This document shows positions 63,538 through 64,000 of a DNA stretch of 64,000 bases, in pieces. This DNA is from an uncultured Kiloniellaceae bacterium (GTDB lineage Bacteria; Pseudomonadota; Alphaproteobacteria; Kiloniellales; Kiloniellaceae). The translations under genes and the position numbers were made by a program. The notes beneath the pieces were generated by a model. The model made no database searches and was not told the origin of the DNA. It saw nothing but the letters and a program-made list of their open reading frames with translations. The stretch covers positions 1 through 64,000 of the forward strand of contig CANMQP010000019.1 of assembly GCA_947500035.1 (NCBI GenBank), read 5' to 3'. Each line of letters begins with the position of its first letter. The stretch's first letter is position 1.

Positions 63538-64000
63538 GTTTTCAACTGGATCGCTTGGCAAACCAACTGGATTGGAATTTGCTGCGCACCTTCATGGTGA
63601 TTGTGCAGGAACGCTCGATTACCAGTGCCGCGCGACGTCTGAACGTGACTCAGCCATCTGTCAGCGCTGCGCTGCGGCGGCTCGAAGAACGGCTTGAGGT
63701 TCAGCTTGTCGAGCGGGGCTCGGGGCGGGTTTTCTCCATCACCAGCGCAGGCGAAGTGGTTTACCGTGAAGCGCTTGAGATGTACGGCGGCGTTGTGCGG
63801 CTCAACGAGCTCAGTCAATCGAGCGAACAGGTTCTCTCCGGCAACATCGTCATCTACCGTTCAAGCCACCTCGATGTCGGTTTCCTGAATGCGCTTCTCG
63901 CGGAGTTCCAGAAAATCCACCCGGGCGTAACATTTTCCATGTCCTCAACACCCTGTTCCGATGTGATCCGGGCGCTGAAACAACGCGTGGCTTCCTTGGG
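63534..64000 (+). CDS. LysR-family regulator, cut by window end
   Basis: The frame starts at the ATG overlapping the preceding ATPase stop (ATGA) and stays open to the last base, giving about 155 residues. The HTH is intact: L-L-R-T-F-M-V-I-V-Q-E-R-S-I-T-S-A-A-R-R-L-N-V-T-Q-P-S-V-S-A-A-L-R-R-L-E. The effector domain begins V-L-S-G-N-I-V-I-Y-R and is truncated. Coupling to the transporter operon suggests it regulates peptide uptake and the hyuA/DUF917 genes. Confidence 0.93.
   Translation, partial: MSFQLDRLANQLDWNLLRTFMVIVQERSITSAARRLNVTQPSVSAALRRLEERLEVQLVERGSGRVFSITSAGEVVYREALEMYGGVVRLNELSQSSEQVLSGNIVIYRSSHLDVGFLNALLAEFQKIHPGVTFSMSSTPCSDVIRALKQRVASL

Overview
The window is GC-rich, densely coded DNA that reads like an alphaproteobacterium, probably a Rhodospirillales-like marine or environmental facultative anaerobe. 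This rests on the OxyR/KatG pair, FNR-type regulation, a Zur-type zinc regulon, many LysR regulators and peptide ABC transport. It is an inference from gene content, not a phylogenetic placement. I see no rRNA, tRNA, CRISPR array, transposase or integrase.

Layout. (1) 580-4875: a minus-strand zinc-starvation operon (folE, hisI, a small unknown gene, a COG0523 GTPase, DUF1826) behind a perfect Zur-like box. (2) 4.7-20.7 kb: accessory single genes (PEP-CTERM protein, K+ channel, YHS and fasciclin secreted proteins, an Nei-type glycosylase, a response regulator, a membrane-anchored TPR regulator, a large secreted Cys-repeat protein beside an ECF sigma factor). They are separated by gaps rich in short tandem duplications, and one dispersed repeat has an apparent insertion. 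(3) 20.7-36.6 kb: LysR regulators, DoxX, a dienelactone hydrolase, HAD, RlmA, a lysine-rich mini-protein next to a ribbon-helix-helix gene with a perfect operator-like palindrome, Cfa synthase, a soluble chemoreceptor with a PAS partner, a Crp/Fnr regulator, DM13, and a cNMP/thioredoxin-reductase-like fusion. (4) 35.7-45.5 kb: oxyR/katG, the Hsp70 homologue hscC overlapping a J-domain/RDD gene, and membrane and MBL-fold genes.

(5) 45.8-55.0 kb is the most notable region. One minus-strand operon encodes two di-heme cytochrome c peroxidases, a Tat-exported Rieske protein and an arsenite-oxidase-like molybdenum enzyme. This is the gene set of dissimilatory iodate reductase (IdrA, IdrB, IdrP1, IdrP2). 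A perfect FNR box (TTGAT-N4-ATCAA) lies upstream of the operon. A divergent Crp/Fnr gene with an E-T-V-S-R recognition helix has its own perfect FNR box. A HEAT-repeat protein follows on the same strand. In the known model IdrAB reduces iodate in the periplasm and IdrP1/P2 remove the peroxide formed; the peroxide-defence genes oxyR/katG lie about 13 kb away.

(6) 55.0-64.0 kb: a hydantoinase/oxoprolinase-like gene overlapping a DUF917 gene, divergent from a five-gene peptide-type ABC transporter operon that runs into a LysR regulator cut by the window end. This looks like uptake and catabolism of a small peptide-like or cyclic amide compound.
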